Assembly (NCBI GenBank): GCA_964383325.1
Contig: CAYLGY010000005.1
Coordinates: 1 to 53,811 of the forward strand
DNA length: 53,811 nucleotides
Reading direction: 5' to 3'
DNA from: CAYLGY01 sp964383325
GTDB lineage: Bacteria > Pseudomonadota > Alphaproteobacteria > Rhizobiales > Rhizobiaceae
Shown here: in pieces, positions 39,476 to 49,145 of the stretch
Layout of the letters: every line of letters begins with the position of its first letter
Numbering within the stretch: position 1 is the first letter of the stretch
The notes under the pieces: model-generated
Seen by the model: only the letters and a program-made list of their open reading frames with translations
The model's database searches: none
Told to the model about the DNA's origin: nothing
Position numbers and translations under genes: made by a program

Positions 39476-41447
39476 CGGATTTCAGCGTGCTGTCGGAAGT
39501 GACGCCGAGGCCGATCCAGTCCCTTCCGGTCGCTTGGCTGCCGCGCCGCACCGGCACGATGCCCGGCAGGGAAGGCGCTTCGGCATCGCCAATGCGGCGG
39601 ACGCTCCCGCCGCTTTCCCGGGCCACACCCGCAAGGCGCTGCGTCGTCGATCGCGCATCGGCGAATTCCGGCGCATTCACCGGGCCGACATGCGCCAGCG
39701 TGCGCAGTTCGCCGTGGCGGATTTCATGGAGACCGATTTCCTCCGCATCGACCGTGGCGGCGAACACGCCCGGCTCCACCTGCGCGAGCGGCACTTCCAC
39801 CTCGGCGCCGGAGGGGGTGACGAACCGCGCTGGCCCAACGGTTTCGGCCATGCTCTGGCGGCGGATTTCCAAGGTCATGCCGCGCCCTTGCGCATGCAGC
39901 CGCTCTTCTTCCAGGTCCGGCTCCTTCATCAGCCAGTGGGCAATGCGCCGGTAGAGCGAGACATGCGGACCGCCGCCCTCGAAGCCGCGTGCCCAGAGCC
40001 AGCCCTGATCCGACAGCAGCATGCCGACCCGGCCTTCCCCGATGCGATCGAGGACGAGCAGCGGCCTGCCTTGCGCGCCTTCCAGCACCACCGTCCCTTC
40101 CGGCTCGTCAATGCCGATCAGGCGAAACCAGCGGCTCCATTGCGGCGGCTCGGTCACGGACCCGTCGAGGCCGCGCGTCACCGGATGGCGCTCGCCGATC
40201 TCCGTCAGGCGGGGGTAGAAGGCGCGCTCGATGACCTCGCCGGTCGGCAGGCCGGGCAAGGCGGAAATCAACGGCGTGCGCGCGATGGTGTCGCGCCCGG
40301 CATATTCCGGCCCGGCTGCGATCAGCAAGGCACCGCCCTGCATCACATATTGGGCTATGTAATCATAATAGAGTACCGGCAGCACGTCGCGATGCTGGTA
40401 GCGGTCGAAAATGATCAGGTCGAAATCATGGATCTTCTCGACGAACAGCTCCCGCGTCGGGAAAGCGATCAGCGACAGGTCGGTTATCGGCGTCCCGTCC
40501 TGCTTTTCGGGCGGCCGCAGGATGGTGAAGTGGACGAGATCGACCGCAGCGTCGGATTTCAGCAGGTTGCGCCAGGTCCGTTCCCCTGCATGCGGCTCAC
40601 CCGAGACGAGCAGCACGCGCAGATTCTCGCGAATCCCGTCCACCAGCGCGATGGCGCGATTGTTGACCAGGGAAACCTCATCGGGTTGCGGGTCGATGGC
40701 AAGCTCGATGATGTTGCGCCCGGCATGGGGAATTTCAAGCGAAAGCCGGGTTTCCTGCCCGGTGGCGGCACGCGCGATGCCGACCGGTTCCCCATTGACC
40801 GCTATGCTGACCGGGAGGACTTCCCCCGCCCTGCCACTGATCCGGTAGGTCAGGTCCAGCGGCTTGCCGGCAATCGCAAAGCGCGGTGCGCGGACGAATT
40901 CGATCCGGTAATCGAGTTCATCCTCCTTGCCGGTAATCAGGGCGTGCAGCGGCGCCAGGAACCCATTCCCCGCCTCGGGAACGTCGTGGATCTGCCCGTC
41001 CGTGACGAGGATGGCGCCGGCGACCCGCGATGGCGGCACGTCGCGCAGCAGGCCGTTCAGCGCTTCGAAGAGGCGCGTTTCCGTCCGGTCGGCGGCGCGC
41101 TCGGCCGTGCCCGCTTCGACCTCGCGAAGCTCGAATTGCGGAAAGCGCTGCAATTGCTGGCGGATCCGCGCAACCGCCGCATCGGTCTGCTGCCGGCGCC
41201 CGTCCAAATCCTGGCTCGGGCTGCGGTCGATGACCAGCGCCACGACGCCGGCGAGCGGCTCGCGCTCCTCATCGAGAATGACCGGATTGGCCAGCGCGGC
41301 GATCAGGGCAAGCCCGGCGGCCAGGCGAAGCGGCGCGCCGCGCATCCGGAGTACGAGGCCAAGGGCGGCGAGCACCAGCACCAGCACGGCGGTTGCGGCC
41401 ACATATTGCCAGGGCAGCAGGGGTTCGAAGGCGACCGACAGCTCCAT
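39387..41447 (-). CDS. Membrane-anchored glutamine-amidotransferase-like protein of a MoxR operon
   Basis: The 686-residue protein has two N-terminal membrane helices (about 14-31 and 39-55) and one at the C-terminus (LPLFAGFLGLAALLLALGAMWY). A VWA-like segment follows the N-terminal helices (VVALVIDRSPSQDLDGRRQQTD ... GAILVTDGQIHDVPE), and a class I glutamine-amidotransferase-like region lies near 285-470 (VLLVSGEPHAGERTWRNLL, GGALLIAAGPEYAG), without an obvious catalytic Cys. It is the last gene of moxR, DUF58, DUF4159 and this gene, starting one base after the previous stop. Probably part of a periplasmic assembly or chaperone system; role unknown. Confidence 0.8.
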   Translation of the reverse strand: MELSVAFEPLLPWQYVAATAVLVLVLAALGLVLRMRGAPLRLAAGLALIAALANPVILDEEREPLAGVVALVIDRSPSQDLDGRRQQTDAAVARIRQQLQRFPQFELREVEAGTAERAADRTETRLFEALNGLLRDVPPSRVAGAILVTDGQIHDVPEAGNGFLAPLHALITGKEDELDYRIEFVRAPRFAIAGKPLDLTYRISGRAGEVLPVSIAVNGEPVGIARAATGQETRLSLEIPHAGRNIIELAIDPQPDEVSLVNNRAIALVDGIRENLRVLLVSGEPHAGERTWRNLLKSDAAVDLVHFTILRPPEKQDGTPITDLSLIAFPTRELFVEKIHDFDLIIFDRYQHRDVLPVLYYDYIAQYVMQGGALLIAAGPEYAGRDTIARTPLISALPGLPTGEVIERAFYPRLTEIGERHPVTRGLDGSVTEPPQWSRWFRLIGIDEPEGTVVLEGAQGRPLLVLDRIGEGRVGMLLSDQGWLWARGFEGGGPHVSLYRRIAHWLMKEPDLEEERLHAQGRGMTLEIRRQSMAETVGPARFVTPSGAEVEVPLAQVEPGVFAATVDAEEIGLHEIRHGELRTLAHVGPVNAPEFADARSTTQRLAGVARESGGSVRRIGDAEAPSLPGIVPVRRGSQATGRDWIGLGVTSDSTLKSVNRLPLFAGFLGLAALLLALGAMWYREGR

Positions 41448-41448
41448 C

Positions 41449-44271
41449 CTATTGGCCCAGCCTTTCGAGGAGCACCGGCACATGCACCTGGTCGGATTTG
41501 TAATTGCCGGTCAGCATGTACATCATGATGTTTACTCCGGCCCGATAGGCGAGCATGCGCTGGAACGGGTCCGGCGGCACGGTCGGAAAGATCGGCCGTC
41601 CAGCCGTATCGATTGCCCATGCGCCGGCGAAATCGGCGGCGGTGATCAGGATCGGACTTACTCCGTCGCCGGCGCGCACTGGCCGGTCGGCTTCTTCGGC
41701 GCTGCGCGGCAGGGCCTCGACCCAGAGGGGAGCGTCCGCATAGCGTCCCGGAAACTGGCTGAGCAGGTAGAAGGCCTTCGTCAGCACGTGATCGTCCGGG
41801 ACGGGCTCGAGCGGCGGAATGTTCATGTGCGACAGGATCTCGCGCAGGCGCAGCGTCGCCGGCGAGGCCCCGGCGCTTCGGTCGAATCCAGCGAGGTTCT
41901 GGTCGCGCGTATCGAAGAGCACCGTGCCACCCTGCTGCATGTAGGCATCGATCCGGGCGAGCGCGGCCGCGTCCGGGGTCGCGATGGCGGCATCGATCGG
42001 CCAGTAGATCAGCGGGTAGAAGGCAAGCTCGTCCGTCGCAATGTCGATCCCGGCCGGCTCGCCCGGCTCCAGCGCCGTCTTCTCGATCAGGAAGCGGTTG
42101 AGGCCGGCGATTCCCGCCCGGCTGATCGAATCGATCGAGGCATTGCCGGTGCGCACATAGGCGATGCGGGTCTTGGTGATGGCGGCGATGGCCTGCGCGT
42201 CGCCCGGGCGCGAATCATCTGCTTGCGCGAGCGCAGGGTCCAGCATTCCCGCTGCCGCGAGGAGCAGGGCGCCGGCCATTGCCGCGGCGGTACCGAGCGT
42301 GCGCCGGCGCCGGCGGGGAAGCTTGCCGCCGATCCAGAACAGCGCCAGCGTGTCGAGCGCGAGCAGCAATGCCGCCGCTGCAAGGAAATGGCCCTTCAGC
42401 CGCTGCGATTCGTCGAAGGCATAGGGCAACCGGGTGACCGGAATTGCGGCCTGCGGTGGCTCGACTGGCGTCAGTTCGGACTGCGGATGGAGGAGATTGT
42501 GCGCGACATAGCCGTCATCCGAACCGTACAGGCCGGGCGGATGGTCGAGCGTCACCGGCATGACCGGGCGGTCCGGCACCAGGGGGCGCGCCTGTGGCGG
42601 CGGGACGGTCAATGCGCCGTCGGCGCCGATCATCCGGTACGGCGCCAGCGCGACCGGGGTGCCGTCGCGCCGGGTTTCCAGCATGCCCTGATTGCTGGAA
42701 AGCTGCACGATGCGGCGCAGCATGGCGACAAAGCTCCCCGAGATCGGCAGGTTCGACCAGCTTGCCTCTGAGGGGACATGGAACAGGACCAGCATGCCCG
42801 CGCCGCGCCGCGCGCCCGAAACCAGCGGCGTGCCGTCGGCGAGGGTCGCCCAGCTACGTTCTGCGATGTCCGGCGTCGGTTCCGCCAGGACCTGGCGCTG
42901 CACGTGGACCTCGCGCGGCGGCTCCAGATCATGGAACGGGCCCTGTTCCGGGAATTCGGACACGGGCTGCGGCTCGGTCCAGGACAGCGCGCCGCCAAGT
43001 TCGCGCGAACCGCCACGCAGGCGCACCGGCAGCAATTCCGCGTCCTCCGCGGCGGCGGCAAGCCTCGGCCCGGCAAAGCGCAGCAGCGTGCCTCCGCCTT
43101 CGACCCACTCGGCCAGACGATCGCTGCTCTCCTGCGGCAGCGTGCCGATATCGGCGAGCACGATCACCGCAGGGCTCTGCTCGATGAGCTGCGCCAGGGC
43201 ATCATCGAGCCGCTGCGTATCGGGTTCGATCAGGTCGGCATAGGGGGAGAGCGCCCGCCGGATATAGAAAAGCGGCGAAAGCAGCGGCTGCGCCCGGTCG
43301 CCTTCGGCAGCCGAGATCATGCCGACCCGCCGGCGGCGCGAATTTTCGTCCAGCAAGCGCGTGGCGGCGGCCTGGCGGGCATCTTCCACCACGATGCGGC
43401 TGAAATCATTGCGTAATTCGAAGGGCTGCGTGAATTCTGCGCGCGCCTCGGCCTCGCCGGGCGCGAAAAGGGCATTGGCCTCAGCGATGCGCCGTCCCTG
43501 CTCGTCGAGCGCCGCCAGCGTGACCATGCGCGATTCGCTCGCGGGCGCCCGGACCACGGTCACCACCATGGCCTCCGCATCGTTCTGTGCGCCGCGAATG
43601 CCGACCGCGTCCAGCCGGTCCGGCACGATCCAGACCAGGTCGCCGGCAGTGCCGGCGAGTTCATCGAGGGCCGCCGCATCGTCCGGCGTGGCGAGGCCAT
43701 CGCTGAGGATCGCCACCGTAGCACCGGGCATGGCCTGCAGTTCCTGCGCCACGCGCGAGAACATGGCACCACGGTCGGGCGGCACCGGGCGCGGTTCGGC
43801 GACGTGCAGGCGGTCGATTGCAGCCTGCGCATCGAAAGGCCCGATGGCGGAGTTTTCCGGTTCCGCCGTCAGGGCGAGCAAGACCGGCTCGCCGCTGGGG
43901 CGCGATTCGGCAATGAGCCGTTCCGCCGTCGCGACGCGTCGATCCCAATCGGGCGCGGCAGCCCAGGAATTGTCGATCACGACCGCCAGGCCGTTGCCGC
44001 CCTGGCGCAGCGCCTGAACCGGATTGTAGACGGGCTGCGCCAGCGCCAGGATGATGCAGGCCGCGAGCAGAAGGCGCAGCAAGGTCAGCCACCACGGGCT
44101 CTGATGCGGCGTTTCCTCGCTCTTCAGCACGCGGGCAAGGATGCGCAGCGGCGGAAAGGTCTCTACCGTCGGCCGGGGCGGCGTCATCCGCAACAGCCAC
44201 CAGATCACCGGCAGGGCGATGAGCCCCAGCAGCATCAGCGGTTGCGCGAAGGCCAGCGGCACGAGGTTCAT
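41449..44271 (-). CDS. BatA/DUF4159-domain membrane protein of a MoxR operon
   Basis: The 940-residue protein starts with an aerotolerance BatA-type N-terminus (two helices, PLMLLGLIALPVIWWLLR and LLRLLLAACIILALAQPVYN), then a VWA-like domain (LAVVIDNSWAAAPDWDRRV, ATVAILSDGLATPDDAA). Further helices occur at about 640-700, followed by a C-terminal DUF4159 domain (about 720-935; RIAYVRTGNASIDSISRAGIAGLNRFL, FDTRDQNLAGFD). It overlaps the DUF58 gene by four bases (ATGA). Such genes accompany MoxR ATPases and are thought to handle metal loading or folding of periplasmic proteins; function here is inferred only from that association. Confidence 0.87.
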   Translation of the reverse strand: MNLVPLAFAQPLMLLGLIALPVIWWLLRMTPPRPTVETFPPLRILARVLKSEETPHQSPWWLTLLRLLLAACIILALAQPVYNPVQALRQGGNGLAVVIDNSWAAAPDWDRRVATAERLIAESRPSGEPVLLALTAEPENSAIGPFDAQAAIDRLHVAEPRPVPPDRGAMFSRVAQELQAMPGATVAILSDGLATPDDAAALDELAGTAGDLVWIVPDRLDAVGIRGAQNDAEAMVVTVVRAPASESRMVTLAALDEQGRRIAEANALFAPGEAEARAEFTQPFELRNDFSRIVVEDARQAAATRLLDENSRRRRVGMISAAEGDRAQPLLSPLFYIRRALSPYADLIEPDTQRLDDALAQLIEQSPAVIVLADIGTLPQESSDRLAEWVEGGGTLLRFAGPRLAAAAEDAELLPVRLRGGSRELGGALSWTEPQPVSEFPEQGPFHDLEPPREVHVQRQVLAEPTPDIAERSWATLADGTPLVSGARRGAGMLVLFHVPSEASWSNLPISGSFVAMLRRIVQLSSNQGMLETRRDGTPVALAPYRMIGADGALTVPPPQARPLVPDRPVMPVTLDHPPGLYGSDDGYVAHNLLHPQSELTPVEPPQAAIPVTRLPYAFDESQRLKGHFLAAAALLLALDTLALFWIGGKLPRRRRRTLGTAAAMAGALLLAAAGMLDPALAQADDSRPGDAQAIAAITKTRIAYVRTGNASIDSISRAGIAGLNRFLIEKTALEPGEPAGIDIATDELAFYPLIYWPIDAAIATPDAAALARIDAYMQQGGTVLFDTRDQNLAGFDRSAGASPATLRLREILSHMNIPPLEPVPDDHVLTKAFYLLSQFPGRYADAPLWVEALPRSAEEADRPVRAGDGVSPILITAADFAGAWAIDTAGRPIFPTVPPDPFQRMLAYRAGVNIMMYMLTGNYKSDQVHVPVLLERLGQ

Positions 44272-45185
44272 GGCCGGCCTCCGGCTCCGGGTTGCGCCTC
44301 GGCGGACAGCATCATGTGGACCCGCACCAGCGTTTCGGAGGCGGGACGATCCGTATGATTGACCGAATAGCTCCAGCCGAGGCCCGTGCAGCGCGAGATC
44401 AGCTCCTGGCGACGCGCCAGGTAGAGCGCCCGATATTCCTGGGCGATGGCCTCGGCCCGCCCGGCGGTCAGGCGCAGGCCGGTTTCAGGATCGCGGAATT
44501 CGGTCCGCCCGGAATAGGGGAACTGCTCTTCGGCGGGGTCGGCAATCTCGACCAGATGCACGCGCGCGCCGCGGCGGGCGAGGGGATCGAGCCACGCAGC
44601 CGTCTCCTGCGGCGGATCGAGAAAATCGCTGGCAAGGACCACATCGGCGCCACGCCGGATCTCGCTCCAGTCGGGCTTTGCCGGCGCGGCAACCATGTGC
44701 ATCAGGCGCGCGGCAAGCCGCTCGGCTCCGTCGCGGGCCGCGAGGGGATCCGTCACTCCCGGCCAGCCGATCCGCTCTCCGCTGCGCGACAGCAATTCGG
44801 CCAGGGCGAGGACGAGTACGAGGCCGCGCGCTTCCTTGGACATGCGCGCCCCTTTCGACCGGTAGAGCATCGAGGGCGACGAATCGGCCCACAGCCAGAC
44901 CGTATGGGCAGCTTCCCATTCGCGGTCGCGCACATAAAGGTGATCGTCGCGCGCGGAGCGGCGCCAGTCGATCCGCGAAAGCTGCTCGCCTTCCACATAG
45001 TTCCGGAACTGCCAGAAATTCTCGCCGATGCCGCGCCGGCGCCGGCCATGCCAGCCGGCGATCACCGTATTGACCACGCGCCGTGCATCGACGAGCAGAT
45101 CCGGCAGATGCGCGGCACTGCGGCGTGCATCGACCAGCCCTTCGGTGGGCGTCGACCTGCGTGCTGCCTCGCCTATGGGTGCCAT
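44268..45185 (-). CDS. DUF58 domain protein
   Basis: The 305-residue protein carries GRRRRGIGENFWQFRNYVEGEQLSRIDWRRSARDDHLYVRDREWE (about 49-93), the DUF58 signature, followed by a VWA-like stretch (TVWLWADSSPSMLYRS with a MIDAS-like DxSxS). DUF58 proteins are partners of MoxR AAA+ ATPases. Its ATG overlaps the moxR stop by one base (TGATG), which indicates translational coupling. Confidence 0.9.
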   Translation of the reverse strand: MAPIGEAARRSTPTEGLVDARRSAAHLPDLLVDARRVVNTVIAGWHGRRRRGIGENFWQFRNYVEGEQLSRIDWRRSARDDHLYVRDREWEAAHTVWLWADSSPSMLYRSKGARMSKEARGLVLVLALAELLSRSGERIGWPGVTDPLAARDGAERLAARLMHMVAAPAKPDWSEIRRGADVVLASDFLDPPQETAAWLDPLARRGARVHLVEIADPAEEQFPYSGRTEFRDPETGLRLTAGRAEAIAQEYRALYLARRQELISRCTGLGWSYSVNHTDRPASETLVRVHMMLSAEAQPGAGGRP

Positions 45186-46192
45186 CAGCCCTGTTCTTTC
45201 ACCAGCCCCGCAATCACGTCACGCACGCTCATGCCCTCGGCGCGGGCCGCGAAGGTCAGCGCCATGCGGTGCTGGAGTACCGGTTCGGCCAGCGCCATCA
45301 CATCCTCCACCGAGGGAGCGAGCCTGCCATCATACAGGGCCCGCGCCCGGGAGCACAGGACCAGGGCCTGGCTGGCCCGCGGCCCGGGACCCCAGGCGAC
45401 ATGCCGGTCGATCGCACTGGTGCCGCCTTGGGGGCGCGCTGCCCGCACGAGGCGCAGCACGGCTTCGATCACGCTCTCCGGCACGGGCATGCGCCGGATC
45501 AGCATCTGGATTTCACGCAGCCGCTCGGCGCTGAGCACATTGCTGGCCCCCGCCTCCACGCTTCCCGTCGTTTCCGTCAGGATGCGCCGCTCGGCCTCCA
45601 GCTCCGGATAGAGCACGTCGATCTGCATCAGGAAGCGGTCGAGCTGGGCTTCGGGGAGCGGGTAGGTCCCTTCCTGCTCCAGCGGATTCTGGGTCGCAAG
45701 TACGTGAAAGGGGGCAGGGAGATCGTGGCGCGCTCCCGCCACGGTCACGTGATATTCCTGCATGGCCTGCAGCAGCGCCGATTGCGTCCGCGGGCTTGCC
45801 CGGTTGATCTCGTCGGCCATCAGGAGCTGGGCGAAGATCGGGCCGGGGATGAAGCGGAAGCTGCGCCGGCCCTTCTCGTCCTGCTCCATGACCTCGGAAC
45901 CCAGAATGTCCGAGGGCATGAGGTCCGGGGTGAACTGCACCCGACGCGCGTCGAGCCCGAGCACGATGCCGAGCGTTTCGACCAGCTTGGTCTTGGCGAG
46001 CCCCGGCACGCCGACCAGCAGCGCATGTCCGCCCGCCAGCAGCGTCACCAGGGCGCGTTCGATCACCCGTTCCTGGCCGAAGATCACCTTCCCGACCGAA
46101 TCCCGGATTGAGGCGATGTCGGCGAGGGCAGCCTCGGCGGCGGCGACCATTTCCGCCTCGCCCGGTCGTTCTTCCTGCTTGATGACGCTCAT
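45185..46192 (-). CDS. MoxR family AAA+ ATPase
   Basis: The 335-residue protein has the Walker A of MoxR proteins, LLVGVPGLAKTKLVETLG (about 58-75), Walker B LLMADEINRASPRTQSALLQAMQE, sensor 1 FHVLATQNPLEQEGTYPLPEAQLDRFLM and the C-terminal lid. It is first in the operon moxR, DUF58, DUF4159, amidotransferase-like. The ATPase probably remodels VWA-containing partners at the membrane. The start ATG at 46192 (MSVIKQEERPGEAEM) is preferred; the longer frame to 46267 overlaps the divergent DUF1285 gene. Confidence 0.94.
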   Translation of the reverse strand: MSVIKQEERPGEAEMVAAAEAALADIASIRDSVGKVIFGQERVIERALVTLLAGGHALLVGVPGLAKTKLVETLGIVLGLDARRVQFTPDLMPSDILGSEVMEQDEKGRRSFRFIPGPIFAQLLMADEINRASPRTQSALLQAMQEYHVTVAGARHDLPAPFHVLATQNPLEQEGTYPLPEAQLDRFLMQIDVLYPELEAERRILTETTGSVEAGASNVLSAERLREIQMLIRRMPVPESVIEAVLRLVRAARPQGGTSAIDRHVAWGPGPRASQALVLCSRARALYDGRLAPSVEDVMALAEPVLQHRMALTFAARAEGMSVRDVIAGLVKEQG

Positions 46193-46247
46193 GTTTCGCG
46201 CTCCTCCGGAACCGGCGGGTGTGCATTGCCAGCCTAATTTACATAAG

Positions 46248-46904
46248 ATGGCTGACAAGCGGAACAACAGTGACTATTTCGTGGCCATGATCAATTCGGA
46301 ACTGAATGCGCCTGCCGGCGCCGGACCGGCCGGACTGGAAGCCCTGATTTCACGCGCGGCGCGCGCTGGCAAGGGGCCGCCGCCCGTCGAGCGCTGGAAT
46401 CCGGAATTCTGTGGCGCGATCGACATGGAGATCCGGCGCGACGGCACCTGGTACTATATGGGGACCCCCATCGGGCGCAAAAGGCTGGTTCGACTGTTCT
46501 CGTCCGTGCTGCGCAAGGATGCGGACGGGCGCACCTATCTCGTCACGCCGGTCGAGAAGCTGGAGATCCGGGTCGAGGATGCGCATTTCATCGCGGTCGA
46601 GATGCATGCCTCGTCCCGCGATGGCGAACCGGTGCTGACCTTCCGCACCGATGCCGGGGATGTGGTCGAGGCCGGTCCCGATCACCCGCTGCGATTCGAG
46701 ATCGAGGCGGGAACGGGCGGGCTGAAGCCCTATCTTCTCGTGCGCGGGCGTCTCGAAGCCCTGCTTGCCCGTCCGGTCATGTACGAGCTGGTCGGGCTTG
46801 GCGAGGAGGCCTGGATCGAGGGGAGGCGCATGTTCGTCGTTCGCTCCAATGGCGCCACCTTCCAGGTCATGCCCGCCGGGGAATTGCAGGAGGACAGGAA
46901 TTGA
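46248..46904 (+). CDS. DUF1285 family protein
   Basis: The 218-residue protein has the DUF1285 pattern: PPVERWNPEFCGAIDMEIRRDGTWYYMGTPIGRKRLVRLFSSVLRKDADG (about 46-95), then YLVTPVEKLEIRVEDAHFIAVEM. Function unknown. The ATG at 46248 is chosen; an alternative is 46287 (MINSELNAP). Its stop overlaps the TTG start of the Nudix gene by four bases. The unit DUF1285, Nudix, cca is a common gene order in Hyphomicrobiales. Confidence 0.88.
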   Translation: MADKRNNSDYFVAMINSELNAPAGAGPAGLEALISRAARAGKGPPPVERWNPEFCGAIDMEIRRDGTWYYMGTPIGRKRLVRLFSSVLRKDADGRTYLVTPVEKLEIRVEDAHFIAVEMHASSRDGEPVLTFRTDAGDVVEAGPDHPLRFEIEAGTGGLKPYLLVRGRLEALLARPVMYELVGLGEEAWIEGRRMFVVRSNGATFQVMPAGELQEDRN

Positions 46905-47524
46905 GCGAAGCGGGCGTGGCCGGCCGGCTCGAGGATTTCCGCGCCCGGGTCCTGGCAGCCACTGACTGGGTGAAGGACGATCGGATGGTGGATCCGCATG
47001 CGGTCGCGGCCGACGGCTCCCCCATTTGCCGGTTGCGCGAAGCTGCCGTGCTCGTCGCGGTCGTCCCACGCGCCGGCTTGCCGCATATGGTCCTGACGCA
47101 GCGCACCGAGGGGCTGCGCACCCATGCCGGCCAGGTCGCCTTTCCCGGCGGGCGGATCGATCCGGGCGATGCTTCGCCGGAAGCTGCGGCGCTGCGCGAG
47201 ACGCAGGAGGAGATCGGCGTGCGGCCCGATGCCTTCGAGATCCTCGGACGCATGCCGGATTACATCACCGGCACCGGCTTCGTGATCACGCCGGTTCTGG
47301 CTGTGGCGCGGCCCGACATCCATTACCGGATCAATCCGGTCGAGGTGGCCGCGGCCTTCGAGGTGCCGCTGGACTTCCTGATGGATCCGCGCAACCACAG
47401 AAGGGAGCACGGCACCTGGGGCGGCGTCAGCCTTTCCTACTGGAGCATGCCGTATGGGGACCGTCACATCTGGGGGGTTACGGCGCGAATCATCCGCACC
47501 ATCTACGAAAGGCTCTATGCGTGA
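46901..47524 (+). CDS. Nudix hydrolase, CoA pyrophosphatase type
   Basis: The 207-residue protein has the Nudix box GGRIDPGDASPEAAALRETQEEIGV (about 86-110), preceded by LRTHAGQVAFPG, the combination typical of CoA pyrophosphatases (NudL/YeaB type), which cleave CoA to phosphopantetheine and 3',5'-ADP. The start is TTG at 46901, overlapping the previous stop; the stop at 47522-47524 overlaps the GTG start of cca. Confidence 0.9.
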   Translation: MSEAGVAGRLEDFRARVLAATDWVKDDRMVDPHAVAADGSPICRLREAAVLVAVVPRAGLPHMVLTQRTEGLRTHAGQVAFPGGRIDPGDASPEAAALRETQEEIGVRPDAFEILGRMPDYITGTGFVITPVLAVARPDIHYRINPVEVAAAFEVPLDFLMDPRNHRREHGTWGGVSLSYWSMPYGDRHIWGVTARIIRTIYERLYA

Positions 47525-48762
47525 CGGTTTCCATCGCCTCCGCCGCCTGGCTTGCCGATGCAGATCTCCAGCGATTGCTGGCCGGGCTGAACCGCGACGG
47601 CGAGGAGGCCCGCATCGCCGGGGGAGCGGTGCGCAACACCTTGCTTGGCGTGCCCGTCACCGATATCGACATTGCGACCACCGCCGAACCGCGGGAGGTG
47701 ATGCGGCGGGCGGAGGCGCTCGGCTACCGGACCGTTCCGACCGGCATCGCCCACGGCACCGTGACGGTCATCGCCGGTGGGCGTCCTTTCGAGGTGACCA
47801 CCCTGCGCGAGGATGTCGAGACCGATGGCCGCCATGCCCGCGTCCGCTATGGCCGCGATTGGGAGGTGGACGCGCGGCGGCGGGATTTCACCATCAACGG
47901 CCTCTATGCGCTCGCCGATGGCACCGTCATCGATCATGTCGGGGGCCTTGCCGATCTGGAGCTGCGGCGGCTGCGCTTCATTGGCGATCCCGAGGCGCGC
48001 ATCCGTGAGGATTACCTGCGCATCCTGCGCTTCTTCCGGCTGTTCGCGCGCTATGGCGAGGGTCGCCCCGACGCGGCGGCGCTGAAGGCTTGCGCGCGGC
48101 TCAAGGCGGGCCTCGACGGGCTTTCCGCCGAACGCGTCTGGAGCGAGCTGAAGCTGCTCCTTTCGACCCGCGATCCCGCCCGCGCCCTGTTGTGGATGCG
48201 CCAGACCGGCGTGCTGACGCAGATCCTGCCCGAGACGGAGCGCTGGGGCATGGATTCAGTGCATGACCTTATCGCCGCCGAACAGGCCCTCGGCTGGGAG
48301 CCGGATGCGCTTCTGCGACTGGAGACGATGCTGCCGCCCAGGGTGTCGGTCGTCGAAGGGCTGGCGCGACGCCTGAAACTGTCGCGGCACGAGGCGCGTC
48401 GCCTTGGCGACTGGGCGCGGGCGGAGACGGTGGCGCCGGATCTGTCCGGCCCGGAACTGCGTCGCCTTCTCTATCGCAATGGAAATTCGGGACTTGCCGA
48501 CCGGATTCGCCTCGATCTGGCGCGCGAGCTTGCCCGGGACAACCCGGCCGGGGTGGAGGGGTACCGCCGGTTGCTGGACGAAGCGCTACGCTGGCAGGCG
48601 CCGCGCCTGCCCGTGTCGGGCCGCGACCTTCGGTCGATCGGCATGGAGCCGGGCGAGGCCATGGGCCGCATGCTGGCGAAGCTCGAAGAGGCGTGGATCG
48701 CCAGCGACTTCAGCCTCGACCGGCAGGAACTGCTGGCGCGCGCGCCTTCCCTGTCGTCCTGA
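47521..48762 (+). CDS. cca: CCA tRNA nucleotidyltransferase
   Basis: The 413-residue class II nucleotidyltransferase has the motif GGAVRNTLLGVPVTDIDIAT (about 34-53; metal-binding DID), RDFTINGLYAL and FIGDPEARIREDYLRILRFFRLFARYG, the neck motif. It adds or repairs CCA at tRNA 3' ends. The glycine-rich motif has Asn where many members have Asp (GGxVRD), which does not affect the metal ligands. Start is GTG at 47521, overlapping the Nudix stop codon by four bases. A poly(A) polymerase role is less likely for this size and context. Confidence 0.92.
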   Translation: MTVSIASAAWLADADLQRLLAGLNRDGEEARIAGGAVRNTLLGVPVTDIDIATTAEPREVMRRAEALGYRTVPTGIAHGTVTVIAGGRPFEVTTLREDVETDGRHARVRYGRDWEVDARRRDFTINGLYALADGTVIDHVGGLADLELRRLRFIGDPEARIREDYLRILRFFRLFARYGEGRPDAAALKACARLKAGLDGLSAERVWSELKLLLSTRDPARALLWMRQTGVLTQILPETERWGMDSVHDLIAAEQALGWEPDALLRLETMLPPRVSVVEGLARRLKLSRHEARRLGDWARAETVAPDLSGPELRRLLYRNGNSGLADRIRLDLARELARDNPAGVEGYRRLLDEALRWQAPRLPVSGRDLRSIGMEPGEAMGRMLAKLEEAWIASDFSLDRQELLARAPSLSS

Positions 48763-48836
48763 GCGCTTCGGAACCTGATCCTGTCCGGGTCGTATCGGCA
48801 ACCGGCCCCGGCTGCCCTTCTGCGCAGGATCCTTGT

Positions 48837-49019
48837 TCAGACGGTTTCCGTCTCCGAAATGCGGGCGCGGATGGCTTCGATCATGCTCTCGCGAATGATC
48901 GTCTCGCCATGGGTGTTGCGCATGTGCTCTACCGCGCGGCGGATGATCTCCGCCTCTTCCTCATGACGTGCCTGCCAGTCGCAGCCGGGTACGAGCGTTC
49001 CACAGTGAAACTGTTTCAT
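48837..49019 (-). CDS. DUF1059 family small protein
   Basis: The 60-residue protein begins MKQFHCGTLVPGCDWQARHEEEAEIIRRAVEH; the CGTLVPGCDW motif with two cysteines and the downstream HMRNTHG segment are characteristic of DUF1059. Function unknown. It stands alone between cca and hemF. Confidence 0.85.
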   Translation of the reverse strand: MKQFHCGTLVPGCDWQARHEEEAEIIRRAVEHMRNTHGETIIRESMIEAIRARISETETV

Positions 49020-49145
49020 GGCCGTAACTCCTTTCCTCGTTCACTATGACCGGGCAAGGCCGGTCGATCAAGCTTCACAAGTAAATGGGTACGGTTTGGG
49101 TTCCCGGCAAACGCAAACCCGAATCGTTGATCCCTACCGGCCCTG

